DNA of 64,000 nt from assembly GCA_015075185.1 (NCBI GenBank), contig JABTUW010000001.1, forward strand, positions 1,984,001-2,048,000. Reading direction: 5' to 3'. Position 1 is the first letter of the stretch, and each line of letters begins with the position of its first letter. A program made the position numbers and the translations under genes. The stretch comes from Anaerolineales bacterium (GTDB lineage Bacteria; Chloroflexota; Anaerolineae; 4572-78; J111). Below are positions 23,507-31,851 of the stretch, in pieces. The notes under the pieces are model-generated. The model saw only the letters and a program-made list of their open reading frames with translations. It was not told where the DNA came from and did not search any database.

Positions 23507-24304
23507 ATGAGCGCGTTAATCGTTGATGGAAACTTGGTTCATTACGAAGCTTTTGGGCGAGGTAAGCCGGTGTTGTTCATCCATGGCTGGCTCGGCTCGT
23601 GGCGCTACTGGGTGCCGACGATGGAGGCCCTGGCGGATAAATACCGGGCCTACGCCCTGGACCTGTGGGGCTTTGGCGACTCGGATAAGTCAAAGCCGCG
23701 CTATAGTGTAGCTGATTATGTGAGTCTGATTAATAGCTATGTCAACGCCATGGGGATTGGTCACTTTCCGCTGGTAGGCCACGCTCTGGGCGCAGCCGTG
23801 GCAATTGAGTATGCTGCTAGTTATCCTGATCAGGTCAAAAAAGTTGTAACTGTCAGCCTGCCCCTTACGCCAGACAGTATCAGCCGCAAGTTGCTCAATT
23901 TTGCCAGCGACTCAGTCATTGCCAAAATGCTTTGGTGGCGACAAATTGCCTACAAAGAAGTGCAAAAGGAGACTGAGAAAACCAGCCCTGGCGTCATCCC
24001 CTTAAGCGTCCAATCCGTAATCCAGATGGATGTTGGCCGCCTATTACACAGCCTCAGCCAGCGCCAGGATTTTATGGGCTTAGCTATTTATGGAGAGAAG
24101 GATGATCTGATTGACCCCGGCCCTGCCCGCAGTATGAACGGCTGCCGGCCCAATCTCCGGCCCATTGGCCTGGCTGACTCCAAGCATTTCCCCATGCTGG
24201 ACGAAGCCGCCAAGTTCAATCGCCTGCTCAAGGACTTTCTGGAGATCGAAGACGATTTGTCAGCTTTGGAACTTAAGGAAGAGTGGCGCAGGCGCACCCG
24301 TTGA
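23507..24304 (+). CDS. Alpha/beta hydrolase-fold protein lacking the usual nucleophile
   Basis: 265 residues. The fold is clear: VLFIHGWLGSWRYWVPTMEA (oxyanion HGW), YALDLWGFGDSDK, and the nucleophile-elbow region FPLVGHALGAAVAIEYA. At the elbow the expected GxSxG reads GHALG, with alanine (A93, codon GCT) in place of serine. A late histidine (DSKHFPMLDEA) is in the usual catalytic position. The protein is therefore probably not a serine hydrolase of the ordinary kind; it may bind ligands or proteins. No sequence disruption is seen otherwise. Confidence 0.85.
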   Translation: MSALIVDGNLVHYEAFGRGKPVLFIHGWLGSWRYWVPTMEALADKYRAYALDLWGFGDSDKSKPRYSVADYVSLINSYVNAMGIGHFPLVGHALGAAVAIEYAASYPDQVKKVVTVSLPLTPDSISRKLLNFASDSVIAKMLWWRQIAYKEVQKETEKTSPGVIPLSVQSVIQMDVGRLLHSLSQRQDFMGLAIYGEKDDLIDPGPARSMNGCRPNLRPIGLADSKHFPMLDEAAKFNRLLKDFLEIEDDLSALELKEEWRRRTR

Positions 24305-24600
24305 ACCTAACAAGATGAGATTCCCCTTTATTTTGGGTACAATTATCCTCACAAAATAGCTCAGGTGAGTTATTAAACCGGTTGCCGAACTTATCTTCAA
24401 GAGTAAACATTCCTCCTCATCCAAACTTTTGTGATTAGTTGAAGATAGCTCATTTTGCACTATTGAAATCGCCCAGATTGATATAGCAAAATAGCAAAAG
24501 TACCGTTATAGTCGTAAGTAATAATTTATTGAAAATTCTTGATGAGTTTTTAATCAAGATGTTTCAAAGGTTATAGTCTAACGAAAGGGGTTTAAATCAA
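24305..24600. other. intergenic gap without a gene
   Basis: This gap just under 300 bases is A/T-rich and has no supportable frame. TATAGT at 24572-24577 could be a -10 element for the next gene, but no good -35 is present at 17 bases. Confidence 0.4.
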
Positions 24601-24864
24601 ATGAGTCTTCTTGCTTGGTTAGTAGTAGGTTTAATCGCTGGCTGGTTAACTGGACTGGTCATGAAAGGAAGCGGTTACGGTGTCGTAATGGACATTATCA
24701 TTGGCATCGTTGGCGCCCTCGTAGGTGGTTTCTTAGGCTCAGCGCTGTTCGGCATCGCTGATCCCCTGCAGGGTATCAATATTGGGACAATCGTGATTGC
24801 TTTCCTGGGGGGTATTGTCGCCGTTGCGCTTATCCGGGCTTTGCCGGGCCGTTCACCGGTTTGA
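24601..24864 (+). CDS. GlsB/YeaQ/YmgE-type small membrane protein
   Basis: 87 residues with three hydrophobic helices rich in glycine: LLAWLVVGLIAGWLTGLVMK, the GVVMDIIIGIVGALVGGFLG stretch, and GTIVIAFLGGIVAVALIRAL. This is the typical layout of the transglycosylase-associated/GlsB stress-protein family, whose exact role is poorly known and often linked to envelope stress. Ribosome site AAAGGGG upstream. The gene ends in a strong terminator shared with the convergent PLP enzyme gene. Confidence 0.9.
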   Translation: MSLLAWLVVGLIAGWLTGLVMKGSGYGVVMDIIIGIVGALVGGFLGSALFGIADPLQGINIGTIVIAFLGGIVAVALIRALPGRSPV

Positions 24865-24913
24865 TCCAGGAAATCTTAACACCAATCAAATTTTGCTTTG
24901 ATTCACCAATTAA

Positions 24914-24947
24914 CAAAAATCGCGCCTCAATCGGGGCGCGATTTTTG
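24914..24947. terminator. bidirectional intrinsic terminator
   Basis: CAAAAATCGCGCC and GGCGCGATTTTTG form a GC-rich stem with A/T runs on both sides. It can terminate both the plus-strand GlsB-like gene and the minus-strand PLP enzyme gene. Confidence 0.9.
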
Positions 24948-24969
24948 TTTGGTCTTGGGCAGGTACGTT

Positions 24970-26232
24970 TTATACCTGCTGCCCTGTGGGCGATGCGGTC
25001 CAGCTACTACCGTTAGCGGTTCTAACGAGGATTTCCGAGTCAAAGGCTTGGCGGAGGGCTTGGGCCAGGTCGGCCAACAGATCATCGGCTGCCTCAATGC
25101 CCACCGACAGCCGCACCAGGCTGTCGCTGATGCCGATTTCGGCCCTTTCCTCGCTGGAAAGTTCATAGTAGCTGATGATGGCTACCGGCTGCACCAGCGA
25201 CTCAACCCCGCCCAGGCTGGCGGCCAGATACGGAATCCGGAGTTGATCCAGAAAGCGGCACATCCCGGCCAAATCGGTCTCCAGCTCAAAGCTGACGACG
25301 CCGCCAAAGCCGGTCATTTGACTGGCGGCAACGCCATGATCAGGATGGTCAGGCAGGCTGGGATAATAGACACGCCTCACGGCAGGGTGTTGAGCCAGAA
25401 ATTGGGCGATTCGTTCTGCCGTTTCGTTATGCCGCTGCATCCGTAATTCCAACGTTTTCAAGCCGCGCAGCAGCAAATAGGCCGTATGCGGGTCGCACAT
25501 ATCGCCCAGAAGGCCGCGCAAATCCCGAATCGCGCTGACCAGGTAGTTGGAGCCAATGACCACCCCGGCCAGCAAATCGTTATGGCCGCCCAGGTACTTG
25601 GTGGCGGAATGAATAACAAAATCCACCCCAAACTGGAGCGGCCTCTGGTTAATAGGGGTCGCAAAAGTGCTGTCTATGACGGTTTTGAGGTTATGTTTTT
25701 TGGCAATGGCGACAACCTGCTCCAGGTCCAGCACCCGCAGATAGGGATTGGTGGGCGACTCGGACAGAATGAGTTTGGTGTTGGGCCGGATGGCCGCTTC
25801 CAGCGCGTCATAATCCCCCATGGCCACTACCGTAGAGTCGACCCCATACCGGGCTAAAAATTGAGTCACAAACTGGCGCGTGCGGCGATAACAGTCGTCG
25901 GTCATCACCACGTGGCTGCCAGCCGACAGTAAACTGAGCAGGGTTGTCGTCACCGCCGCCATCCCGCTGGAAAAAAGGCAGGCCGCCTCGCCGCCATCCA
26001 ATTCGGCCAGCTTGACCTCTGCCGCTGCCACTGTCGGGTTGCCGTAGCGACCATACTCCTCGCGGTTAGTCTCGTCGCCCCAGAGATGGGCCTCCATATA
26101 ATCAATCAATTCACGCGTGTTTTGGAAGGGATAGGTGCTGGTAGGAAAAATTGGCGTCGTAATCGCCTGATGCGGCTTAACCCGCGGTTCGCCGGCATGG
26201 ACAACTTGAGTGCTAAAATTCGGCTGGATCAT
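24970..26232 (-). CDS. Cys/Met metabolism PLP-dependent enzyme (cystathionine gamma-synthase-like), SAM-riboswitch controlled
   Basis: About 420 residues from the ATG at 26232 (MIQPNFSTQVVHAG), chosen over one 33 bases upstream because AAGGGGG precedes it. Family signatures: TTPIFPTSTYPF, YGRYGNPTVAAAEVKLAEL, ACLFSSGMAAVTTTLLSL, ESPTNPYLRVLD and VIHSATKYLGGHNDLL, where the lysine binds PLP. The family includes cystathionine gamma-synthase, O-acylhomoserine sulfhydrylase and gamma-lyases. The SAM-I riboswitch in its leader argues for a methionine-forming rather than a degrading role. Exact reaction not decidable from sequence. Confidence 0.93.
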   Translation of the reverse strand: MIQPNFSTQVVHAGEPRVKPHQAITTPIFPTSTYPFQNTRELIDYMEAHLWGDETNREEYGRYGNPTVAAAEVKLAELDGGEAACLFSSGMAAVTTTLLSLLSAGSHVVMTDDCYRRTRQFVTQFLARYGVDSTVVAMGDYDALEAAIRPNTKLILSESPTNPYLRVLDLEQVVAIAKKHNLKTVIDSTFATPINQRPLQFGVDFVIHSATKYLGGHNDLLAGVVIGSNYLVSAIRDLRGLLGDMCDPHTAYLLLRGLKTLELRMQRHNETAERIAQFLAQHPAVRRVYYPSLPDHPDHGVAASQMTGFGGVVSFELETDLAGMCRFLDQLRIPYLAASLGGVESLVQPVAIISYYELSSEERAEIGISDSLVRLSVGIEAADDLLADLAQALRQAFDSEILVRTANGSSWTASPTGQQV

Positions 26233-26292
26233 TGAGAATGTTTCCCCCTTGTTTTTGATTGCCAATATTTGTAACCTGCAAAAGATGACCGC

Positions 26293-26341
26293 CGACCGCC
26301 CCCCCTCCCTCCCCTAGGAGGGTTAGGGTGGGGGACGGTCG
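26293..26341. repeat. GC-rich imperfect palindrome in the leader of the PLP enzyme gene
   Basis: CGACCGCCCCCC near 26293 faces GGTGGGGGACGGTCG ending at 26341, with a smaller CCTAGG centre between. It resembles the GACCGCCGAC element at 15393. It lies between the leader hairpins and the start codon. Confidence 0.45.
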
Positions 26342-26348
26342 TAAATAC

Positions 26349-26386
26349 AAAGGGCCTCTCACTCAAATTACGATGAGAGGCCCTTT
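26349..26386 (-). terminator. second leader hairpin (terminator-like)
   Basis: AAAGGGCCTCTCA (26349-26361) and TGAGAGGCCCTTT (26374-26386) form a perfect 13-bp stem. On the complement it is followed by a short T-rich run (TTTGTATTT). It could be a second transcription stop or a stabilising stem. Confidence 0.6.
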
Positions 26387-26401
26387 TGGCGGGGTACTTT
26401 C

Positions 26402-26430
26402 AAATAAAAAACCCCTTCCAAAAGAAGAGG
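26402..26430 (-). terminator. riboswitch expression-platform terminator
   Basis: Read on the complement: CCTCTTC, loop TTTTG, GAAGGGG, then TTTTTTATTT. It begins about 25 bases after the end of the SAM-binding aptamer, where the terminator of a transcriptional riboswitch is expected. Confidence 0.75.
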
Positions 26431-26454
26431 CTGGCTGCGTTGTACGCTCTCGCT

Positions 26455-26584
26455 CTCATCTTCCAGAAATAGTTCTGCCGGAATTGGCACCGAAAACAAC
26501 AGCAGCACAGGCTAAAAGCCTGCCACCTGCTGCGCCAGGTTGCCGGGGTTTCATAGGGCCGGTCCCTCCACCCCTCTGGATGAG
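26455..26584 (-). promoter_or_regulatory. SAM-I riboswitch (S-box) aptamer
   Basis: The complement from 26584 reads CTCATCCAGAGGGGTGGAGG, then GACCGGCCCTATGAAACCCC, GGCAACCT, and later GGTGCCAATTCCGGCAG, closing with GGAAGATGAG. These match the SAM-I core: P1 (CTCATC/GATGAG), the kink-turn GGTGGAGGGAC, the GGCCC-ATGAA-GGCAACC junction and the GGTGCCAATTCC-GCAG segment. SAM binding should favour the downstream terminator and shut off the PLP enzyme gene. Confidence 0.96.
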
Positions 26585-26713
26585 CACAATGTGCTGGTTA
26601 TGGAATTGGATAAACAGCGGTTGATCGAATGGCGGCAATCATACCATAAAGCATCCTCCTGTCAAATTCTATCCGTGAATATTAGCCGCCCCTAAAAATC
26701 TTAATAAAAATGT

Positions 26714-26742
26714 TTGACACAATTGGCCTAAATTCCTACAAT
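26714..26742 (+). promoter_or_regulatory. near-consensus sigma-70 promoter of the GNAT gene
   Basis: TTGACA (26714-26719), 17 bases, TACAAT (26737-26742). The predicted start, near 26749, coincides with the AAGGAG ribosome site, so the mRNA leader would be only about 12 bases. Confidence 0.6.
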
Positions 26743-26760
26743 CCAGATAAGGAGAAAAAA

Positions 26761-27627
26761 ATGAGCCTCTCGTTCTTGCGCCGAGAAGCCAATCAAGTTC
26801 GGGCAATTACCCAGGGCGATCTGCGCAGCATTATGCGCATGGTAGATACGGCCTGGCGCGTGCATATCCGGGTACCGCCGGTTGAATTGGGGACTAAGAT
26901 TAGAGCTTTGCCCGGTTTTTTGGCTGAAGATCAGGCAGGGCTACGCGGCTTTATGGTGATGGAGCCGCAGCACCCCCACGTCGCTCTGATTATCGCCGCC
27001 GGGCTGCGCGACACCTGGAATGTCAGACCCTATCTCGATTTGTTATTGCCCGAAGTCGAGCGATCAGTTCGAGCCGAGGGATTGCCGGCGCTGGCTCACA
27101 TCGGTAATGTGGCCTGGTTGGTTGACGATTTGCAAGCTCGTGGCTTTGAAATACGCGAATGGATTGTGGCCTTTGAGCGGCATGGGACAGAACCCCCGCC
27201 GGCTACAGCGGCTCCTGCCCGGCTTCGCTCCGCTCACTCCAGCGATCTATCCGCCTTGCTGACCCTGGATGGCCTGGCTTTCAATCACATCTGGCGGAAA
27301 TCGGCCGGCAATCTCAACGAAGCCCTGGCCAGCGCCGACTCGTTTACTGTGGCCGAACTGGACGGCCAGCTTGTCGGTTATACCTGGTACGAGCGTTATA
27401 ACCGCCATGCGCACCTGACCCGTCTTGCTGTTCATCCTGCTTACCAGGGCCGTGGCATCGGGGCGCAGTTGCTGCACTCAGCTATTGTCAACGCCCTGGA
27501 CAGCGGCGTCAACATGATCACCCTCAATACCCAGGAGACTAACGGCCGCTCGCGCTCCCTCTATGAGCGTTTTGGTTTTGTTTTCACCCGACAGCGCATG
27601 CCCGTTTTGTGGAAAAATTTACCCTAA
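26761..27627 (+). CDS. GNAT-family N-acetyltransferase
   Basis: 288 residues from the ATG at 26761, which has AAGGAG six bases upstream. The C-terminal half carries the GNAT core: FTVAELDGQLVGYTWYERY, LTRLAVHPAYQGRGIGAQLL (acetyl-CoA pyrophosphate loop QGRGIG) and TLNTQETNGRSRSLYERFGF. The N-terminal half is a weaker, possibly degenerate GNAT-like domain. The substrate is unknown. It converges with the DUF2723 gene 12 bases downstream. Confidence 0.88.
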   Translation: MSLSFLRREANQVRAITQGDLRSIMRMVDTAWRVHIRVPPVELGTKIRALPGFLAEDQAGLRGFMVMEPQHPHVALIIAAGLRDTWNVRPYLDLLLPEVERSVRAEGLPALAHIGNVAWLVDDLQARGFEIREWIVAFERHGTEPPPATAAPARLRSAHSSDLSALLTLDGLAFNHIWRKSAGNLNEALASADSFTVAELDGQLVGYTWYERYNRHAHLTRLAVHPAYQGRGIGAQLLHSAIVNALDSGVNMITLNTQETNGRSRSLYERFGFVFTRQRMPVLWKNLP

Positions 27628-27639
27628 TCGCTGCCGGTT

Positions 27640-29655
27640 TTACCGGACCGCTACCGGCTCTAGCTCAATCCGTCCTACTTCCGCTGCATTTTGGGCCGGG
27701 TCGTACCAGATAAGCAGCGGCATGTAGGAACCGGGTGGTGCATTTACCGGCAACCTCAGGTCGTACACATCGGTGACGGTTTCGCCTGGACGCCAGGCAA
27801 GGGTAGGATAGGCAAAGTGGACCGGGATGGCGTCAACCGCAGTCACTGCTTCACCCGCCGGATTGAGGAGTCGAGCGGATACCTTCAGACTGGCAGTTAC
27901 AGGGGCGGCGACCTGCCAAAAAAGAGTCAGGCGCAGGGGCGCTGGCCCAGGACCGGTCTGGGGCGGGCGGGAAATATCATAACCCAGCAGGGAAATCTCC
28001 GGCGTGACCGGTTGATTGAGTGTAAAGTCCATTTGTGCCGGCGCAGCCACGGGTTGAGGATAAACTCGAATTAGCGGCCCAATCGCGCTGAGTGACCAAC
28101 GTTCTGGCGCGCCCGGCAGTTCACGGGTCAGATAGATTGCTTTACCCGCAGCCAGTAATTTTTCCACCACTGCCAGGCGATCCGTTTCGTTATCGGCAAC
28201 AACGGTTTCGAGATCCGGCCGCCGGTTTTCCGTTTGCTGAAAGTAACGGAGCAAAGTCATTTCCCCCAAAATGCCCACAATCGCCGCATGTTCCGGCAAA
28301 GGCTGCTGCAACATATCCAGGCCGTAGTCATGCACCTGCCAGGTATTCCGGGCGGCAAGCACGGGCAGATTCGTCTGAAAAATTTGAATGATGATAAAGG
28401 CGAAAATAATCACAATCAAAGCTATTGCTGCCAGGGTCAAACGTTGAATGTTGAATGTTGAACGTTGACTATTGACCATTGACTGTTGATCATTGGCTAT
28501 TACCTCTTGGCCTCCTGCCACTCTCGCCGCCATTTGCCCCAAGAACGCCACTCCCACTCCGCTCCATGCCGCCCACAACAAAAAGGGCGGGATGAAAAAA
28601 ACCTCGATGTCACTGACCTGGTAAAAGAGGTTGAAGCCTATGTAAGTCAGAAAAGCGACTCCGGTGAGGATGAGGAATTTTCGCTCCCGCCAGGCCAGGT
28701 AAAACAGGCCCGCGACTCCCGGCAGGACGGTATAAAACTGGTTTTGAAAGAGACGCCCGTAAAAAGCGAGGTCGCGCTCATGGCCAAAAGGATTACTGAA
28801 AATAAACGTGCCGTATCCTCCTGCACTGACCTGCCGCCAGAAACCAGTCCAGGTGTTTTGATACGTGCCATCGAGCGAGCCGATATGTCCCCGCAACGGC
28901 AAGTAGAGATAAAGTAATAACGGCGCCAATCCCAGTAACAGCCTTAACGTGAGAGTTTTAGAGAAACCAGGCTGCTGCCAGCCCCGTTTTTGGTTGAGGG
29001 TGAGGTACAAAGCCACAGCCGGGAACAGCAGCAGTATGGTCCGGTGGTGGGTAAGGGCCAGGCCGGCAAAAAAGGCCAGCCATAGGATTCCTCTCCGGCC
29101 CTCTCCTTTTAAGGGAAGGGTGAGCGTTAAAAACAAAAGCGTCGCCACAAAAAAGGCGTTGAGAGTGTAAACCTCGGCGATGGTCGCCTGCTGCCAGAAA
29201 ACAGGACTGATAGCGAATAACAGAGCGCCAATTATGCCGCCGAGATGAGCGGACAGGGAAGATGGGAAGAATGGAAGGGTGGAAGATTGGTTTTTTTCCA
29301 TGCTTCCACTGCTCAACCTTACAATCAACAAGTAAAGTAAGGCCACCGTTGCCGCGCCAAAAAAGGCGCTCAGGAGATTGACCCGGTAGGCCACATCGCC
29401 GCCGGCCGGTATAAAGGTGAAGAGCTTGCCCAGCAGAGTGTAAAGGGGATAGCCGGTGGGATGAGCAATCCCTAACTGGTAAGTGACCAGTTGAAATTCC
29501 AGGCTGTCGTCAAAAATAGTGACGACAGAGGGCGCAAGCGTGCTGACGTAGAGGATGAAACTGGCGATAAATAATCCGCTGGCGAGCAGAAAGTAGTGCA
29601 GCAGGGAAGATTTGTTCGCCGGTTCGCCGAGTCGCTGACTCGCCCCTGTGCTCAT
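27640..29655 (-). CDS. DUF2723-type multi-pass membrane protein
   Basis: 671 residues. The N-terminal part has the family signature TIFDDSLEFQLVTYQLGIAH and HPTGYPLYTLLGKLF, followed by about ten membrane helices. The C-terminal 200 residues are extracellular-like and beta-rich. DUF2723 proteins resemble lipid-linked sugar-dependent glycosyltransferases of the O-mannosyltransferase type; activity here is inferred. Two cytoplasmic or loop segments are encoded by low-complexity repeats: SMEKNQSSTLPFFPSSLSA (about 121-139) and NDQQSMVNSQRSTFNIQRL (about 386-404). The downstream gene for a membrane-fusion lipoprotein lies on its upstream side on the same strand. Confidence 0.85.
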   Translation of the reverse strand: MSTGASQRLGEPANKSSLLHYFLLASGLFIASFILYVSTLAPSVVTIFDDSLEFQLVTYQLGIAHPTGYPLYTLLGKLFTFIPAGGDVAYRVNLLSAFFGAATVALLYLLIVRLSSGSMEKNQSSTLPFFPSSLSAHLGGIIGALLFAISPVFWQQATIAEVYTLNAFFVATLLFLTLTLPLKGEGRRGILWLAFFAGLALTHHRTILLLFPAVALYLTLNQKRGWQQPGFSKTLTLRLLLGLAPLLLYLYLPLRGHIGSLDGTYQNTWTGFWRQVSAGGYGTFIFSNPFGHERDLAFYGRLFQNQFYTVLPGVAGLFYLAWRERKFLILTGVAFLTYIGFNLFYQVSDIEVFFIPPFLLWAAWSGVGVAFLGQMAARVAGGQEVIANDQQSMVNSQRSTFNIQRLTLAAIALIVIIFAFIIIQIFQTNLPVLAARNTWQVHDYGLDMLQQPLPEHAAIVGILGEMTLLRYFQQTENRRPDLETVVADNETDRLAVVEKLLAAGKAIYLTRELPGAPERWSLSAIGPLIRVYPQPVAAPAQMDFTLNQPVTPEISLLGYDISRPPQTGPGPAPLRLTLFWQVAAPVTASLKVSARLLNPAGEAVTAVDAIPVHFAYPTLAWRPGETVTDVYDLRLPVNAPPGSYMPLLIWYDPAQNAAEVGRIELEPVAVR
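28439..28498. repeat. GTTGAATGTTGAACG heptad-like repeat tract within the DUF2723 gene
   Basis: Successive GTTGAAT, GTTGAAC, GTTGACT, TTGACCA, TTGACTG, TTGATCA units. On the coding strand it yields QQSMVNSQRSTFNIQR just before a membrane helix. The peptide matches the RSTFTVQR tail of the glycosyltransferase at 11513. Confidence 0.6.
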
Positions 29656-29667
29656 GCGCTGATCCGC

Positions 29668-30846
29668 TTAACTCTCTGGGGCAATCTTAATCTCAACCCG
29701 GCCGGTCATACCGGGGCGGACCTCAAACTCGCCGCTGTTAAAATCCAGGTAAACGGTAAAGAGGGCCGTATCGCCATCTTTTTGGGTGGACTCCAGCTCT
29801 ATGCGATTGATAACCGCCGGAATGGGAACATTGGGATATGTTTTGAGGAAGATGGTGGCCTTATTGCCGGGTTGAATATCGGCCAAGTTGCGCTCGCTGA
29901 AGTTGCTGGTAGCAAAGCGCAGCGGCTCTACCTGGACAAGGGTAAGAGAGGCGTTGCCAATAGACACGCCCGGCGAAGCGTTGACTGCCGTTACTACGCC
30001 ATCCCAGGGCGCGAAGAGTTGGGCTTTCAGTAAGTTAGCCTGGGCCTCGTCCACCTGAAGCTGCGCCTCGCGCAGTTTGGCCTCGTTGACCGCTTTGGCC
30101 TCGGGGCGCAGCCCGGCCTGCAATTTATCCAGGCGGTTTTTGGCCTGGACCACCGTCGCCCGGGCCGTGGCAAGCTGAGCATCAGTCGCCGGTTTGGTGG
30201 CCTCATTGTAGACGGCCTGGGCCCGTTCGTAATTGAGAGTGGCCCGCTGCAGTTCGGCCGCCTGGGGACTCATGCCGATTCCTTGAGCGTAGGCGACCTG
30301 GTCATAAGCTTCCTGGGCCTGTCTCAATTCAACCTCGCGCAGACGCAGGTCGGCGGCGGCCTGGGTGATGGCCTCTTGAGAGGGCAGGCTTTGCAGACGA
30401 GCCAGTTCGCTTTGGGCCGAGGCCAGGCTGGCCTGCGCTTCGACGATGTCGCCGGCCAGCGCCGGCGCTTCTTCGCTGCGAATCTGGGCCTTAAGAGAGG
30501 CCAGGCTATTTTCGGCCTTTTTCAGCGCATTTTGCAGGTCCGTATCGTCAATTTTGGCCAGCAGGTCACCTTTTTTGACTGCCTGGCCCGGTGTTACGTA
30601 CACTTCGGCAATGGTTCCACCCAGGCTGGAGGACTGAAAACTAAATGTCTGGGGTGGAAGGGGCAGCACTACCTCTCCATCAGCCGAAATAGTGGTTTGA
30701 AACACGGTGATGGGGGTCGGCAGCGGCGTGGGCGTCTCTACGGGAGTGGCAGTCGCCTGACCAAAATTGAAGCTCGCCCCTTCGTTGCAGGCCGGTAATA
30801 TCGCTAAAATCAGGCCCATTAGCAGGAGGATCAGTGTCTGTTTCAT
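29668..30846 (-). CDS. Lipoprotein membrane-fusion (HlyD/RND adaptor-like) protein
   Basis: 392 residues from the ATG at 30846, with GGGAG just before it; a TTG three codons upstream is less likely. The signal peptide ends in a lipobox (LPAC), followed by a short Thr-Pro segment. A biotinyl-lipoyl half (GTIAEVYVTPGQAVKKGDLL) leads into a long alpha-helical hairpin (about 110-260) rich in Ala, Gln and Glu. The second lipoyl half is FAPWDGVVTAVNASPGVSIG, and a beta-barrel part follows. Such adaptors link an inner-membrane pump to the outside, but no pump gene is next to it within the window. It lies 12 bases upstream of the DUF2723 gene. Confidence 0.9.
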   Translation of the reverse strand: MKQTLILLLMGLILAILPACNEGASFNFGQATATPVETPTPLPTPITVFQTTISADGEVVLPLPPQTFSFQSSSLGGTIAEVYVTPGQAVKKGDLLAKIDDTDLQNALKKAENSLASLKAQIRSEEAPALAGDIVEAQASLASAQSELARLQSLPSQEAITQAAADLRLREVELRQAQEAYDQVAYAQGIGMSPQAAELQRATLNYERAQAVYNEATKPATDAQLATARATVVQAKNRLDKLQAGLRPEAKAVNEAKLREAQLQVDEAQANLLKAQLFAPWDGVVTAVNASPGVSIGNASLTLVQVEPLRFATSNFSERNLADIQPGNKATIFLKTYPNVPIPAVINRIELESTQKDGDTALFTVYLDFNSGEFEVRPGMTGRVEIKIAPES

Positions 30847-30882
30847 TGCTCCCAAATAGTGTACATGAGATGAATGAATTGC

Positions 30883-31188
30883 CTAATTTTTATCCTCGGA
30901 ATCTTCGGGAAACCAGAAGCGGCTCATATCGGCGGCAATATCGGTGAGGCGTTTGAGCACCCAGGCAAAAATCCCGGAAATAACCACAAAAATAGCCAGG
31001 TAAGCCAGCCGGGACAGGCCGAGTTGTTGCGCCCCCTGCACAAACAAAAAAACAATCACCCCAAACAGGCTGACGACCACAAAGGCCATGATAATCGCCA
31101 GAACAATAGATGGCCCCAGCGACAGCGGTGCTTTTGGCTTGGCCGGTTCTTCTTCAGGGCGGTCAGGGCGAGTCATCCCCTGTATCAT
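30883..31188 (-). CDS. Small hypothetical membrane protein
   Basis: About 101 residues if started at the ATG at 31188; other ATGs at 31176 and 31263 are possible. A Pro/Lys/Glu-rich N-terminus precedes two hydrophobic helices (IVLAIIMAFVVVSLFGVIVF and LAYLAIFVVISGIFAWVLK) and an acidic tail (FPEDSEDKN). No family recognised. It lies 36 bases upstream of the membrane-fusion gene on the same strand and may be co-transcribed. Confidence 0.7.
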   Translation of the reverse strand: MIQGMTRPDRPEEEPAKPKAPLSLGPSIVLAIIMAFVVVSLFGVIVFLFVQGAQQLGLSRLAYLAIFVVISGIFAWVLKRLTDIAADMSRFWFPEDSEDKN

Positions 31189-31333
31189 AGCCTGTGTCAG
31201 GCTCTTTTGGCAAGAATAGAACCACTCCGGGTGTAATTCACTTGTGGGCAGATTTTTTACCACGGCTCAGAATGAACCGCTGAGGTTGCTGAGATTTTAC
31301 TTTTTGGCTTTCACAAAAAGACCGAAAGATGTA

Positions 31334-31362
31334 TTGACAAATACAGAATTTTATGATACTAT
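31334..31362 (+). promoter_or_regulatory. strong sigma-70 promoter
   Basis: TTGACA (31334-31339), 17 bases, TACTAT (31357-31362): a perfect -35 with one -10 mismatch, 57 bases before the ATG at 31420. Confidence 0.75.
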
Positions 31363-31419
31363 AAATCATAGTTACACGTAATTCAAAAAGATACTTTTTA
31401 GTAAACAAGGAGATAAACA

Positions 31420-31842
31420 ATGACAACTGACACCAATGGCAATGGCTACGAAGAGACTGTGGCCGAAGATATCCACACTGAGGAAACCACGGGCCCGACC
31501 GGCCCCAAATCGGGAGCGGGCAGAAGCACAGCCGCCAGGAAAACCATCGACGATGCCTTCAAGCAGGTGGAGAATTTCACCGAAAACCTGGGTAAAGCTC
31601 TGGGCAGCGCCCTCCAGGATCGGGCCAACGTAGTGATGGTGCGGGTCAATAACGACAGCCTGAGCTACCTGGATATGCTGGTGGAAGCCGATGTGACCAA
31701 GAGCCGCTCCGAAAGCGCCGCTTTCCTGATTAATGAGGGCATCAAAGCGAATGAAGCGCTTTTTAACCGCATTCGCGAGATTACCGATCAAATCGCCTCT
31801 TTAAAAGCGCAACTGCGTGAGTCGGTCAAGGGCGAGGAGTAA
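31420..31842 (+). CDS. Ribbon-helix-helix-like protein with acidic N-terminus
   Basis: 140 residues, with AAGGAG eight bases before the ATG. Residues 1-40 are acidic, Thr/Gly-rich and probably disordered. Residues 41-66 are helical. Residues 71-110 (VVMVRVNNDSLSYLDMLVEA, then RSESAAFLINEGIKA) have the strand-helix-helix pattern of RHH DNA-binding proteins, followed by a coiled-coil-like end (about 111-136). It could be a DNA-binding or nucleoid-type protein. The strong promoter suggests high expression. No toxin gene is adjacent. Confidence 0.75.
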   Translation: MTTDTNGNGYEETVAEDIHTEETTGPTGPKSGAGRSTAARKTIDDAFKQVENFTENLGKALGSALQDRANVVMVRVNNDSLSYLDMLVEADVTKSRSESAAFLINEGIKANEALFNRIREITDQIASLKAQLRESVKGEE

Positions 31843-31851
31843 TTTGAGCAA

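Noticed and set aside
31420..31842. Toxin-antitoxin module based on the RHH-like protein
   Set aside because: No small toxin-like gene is adjacent; the next gene is a four-helix membrane protein. The same holds for the RHH-like gene at 50783.
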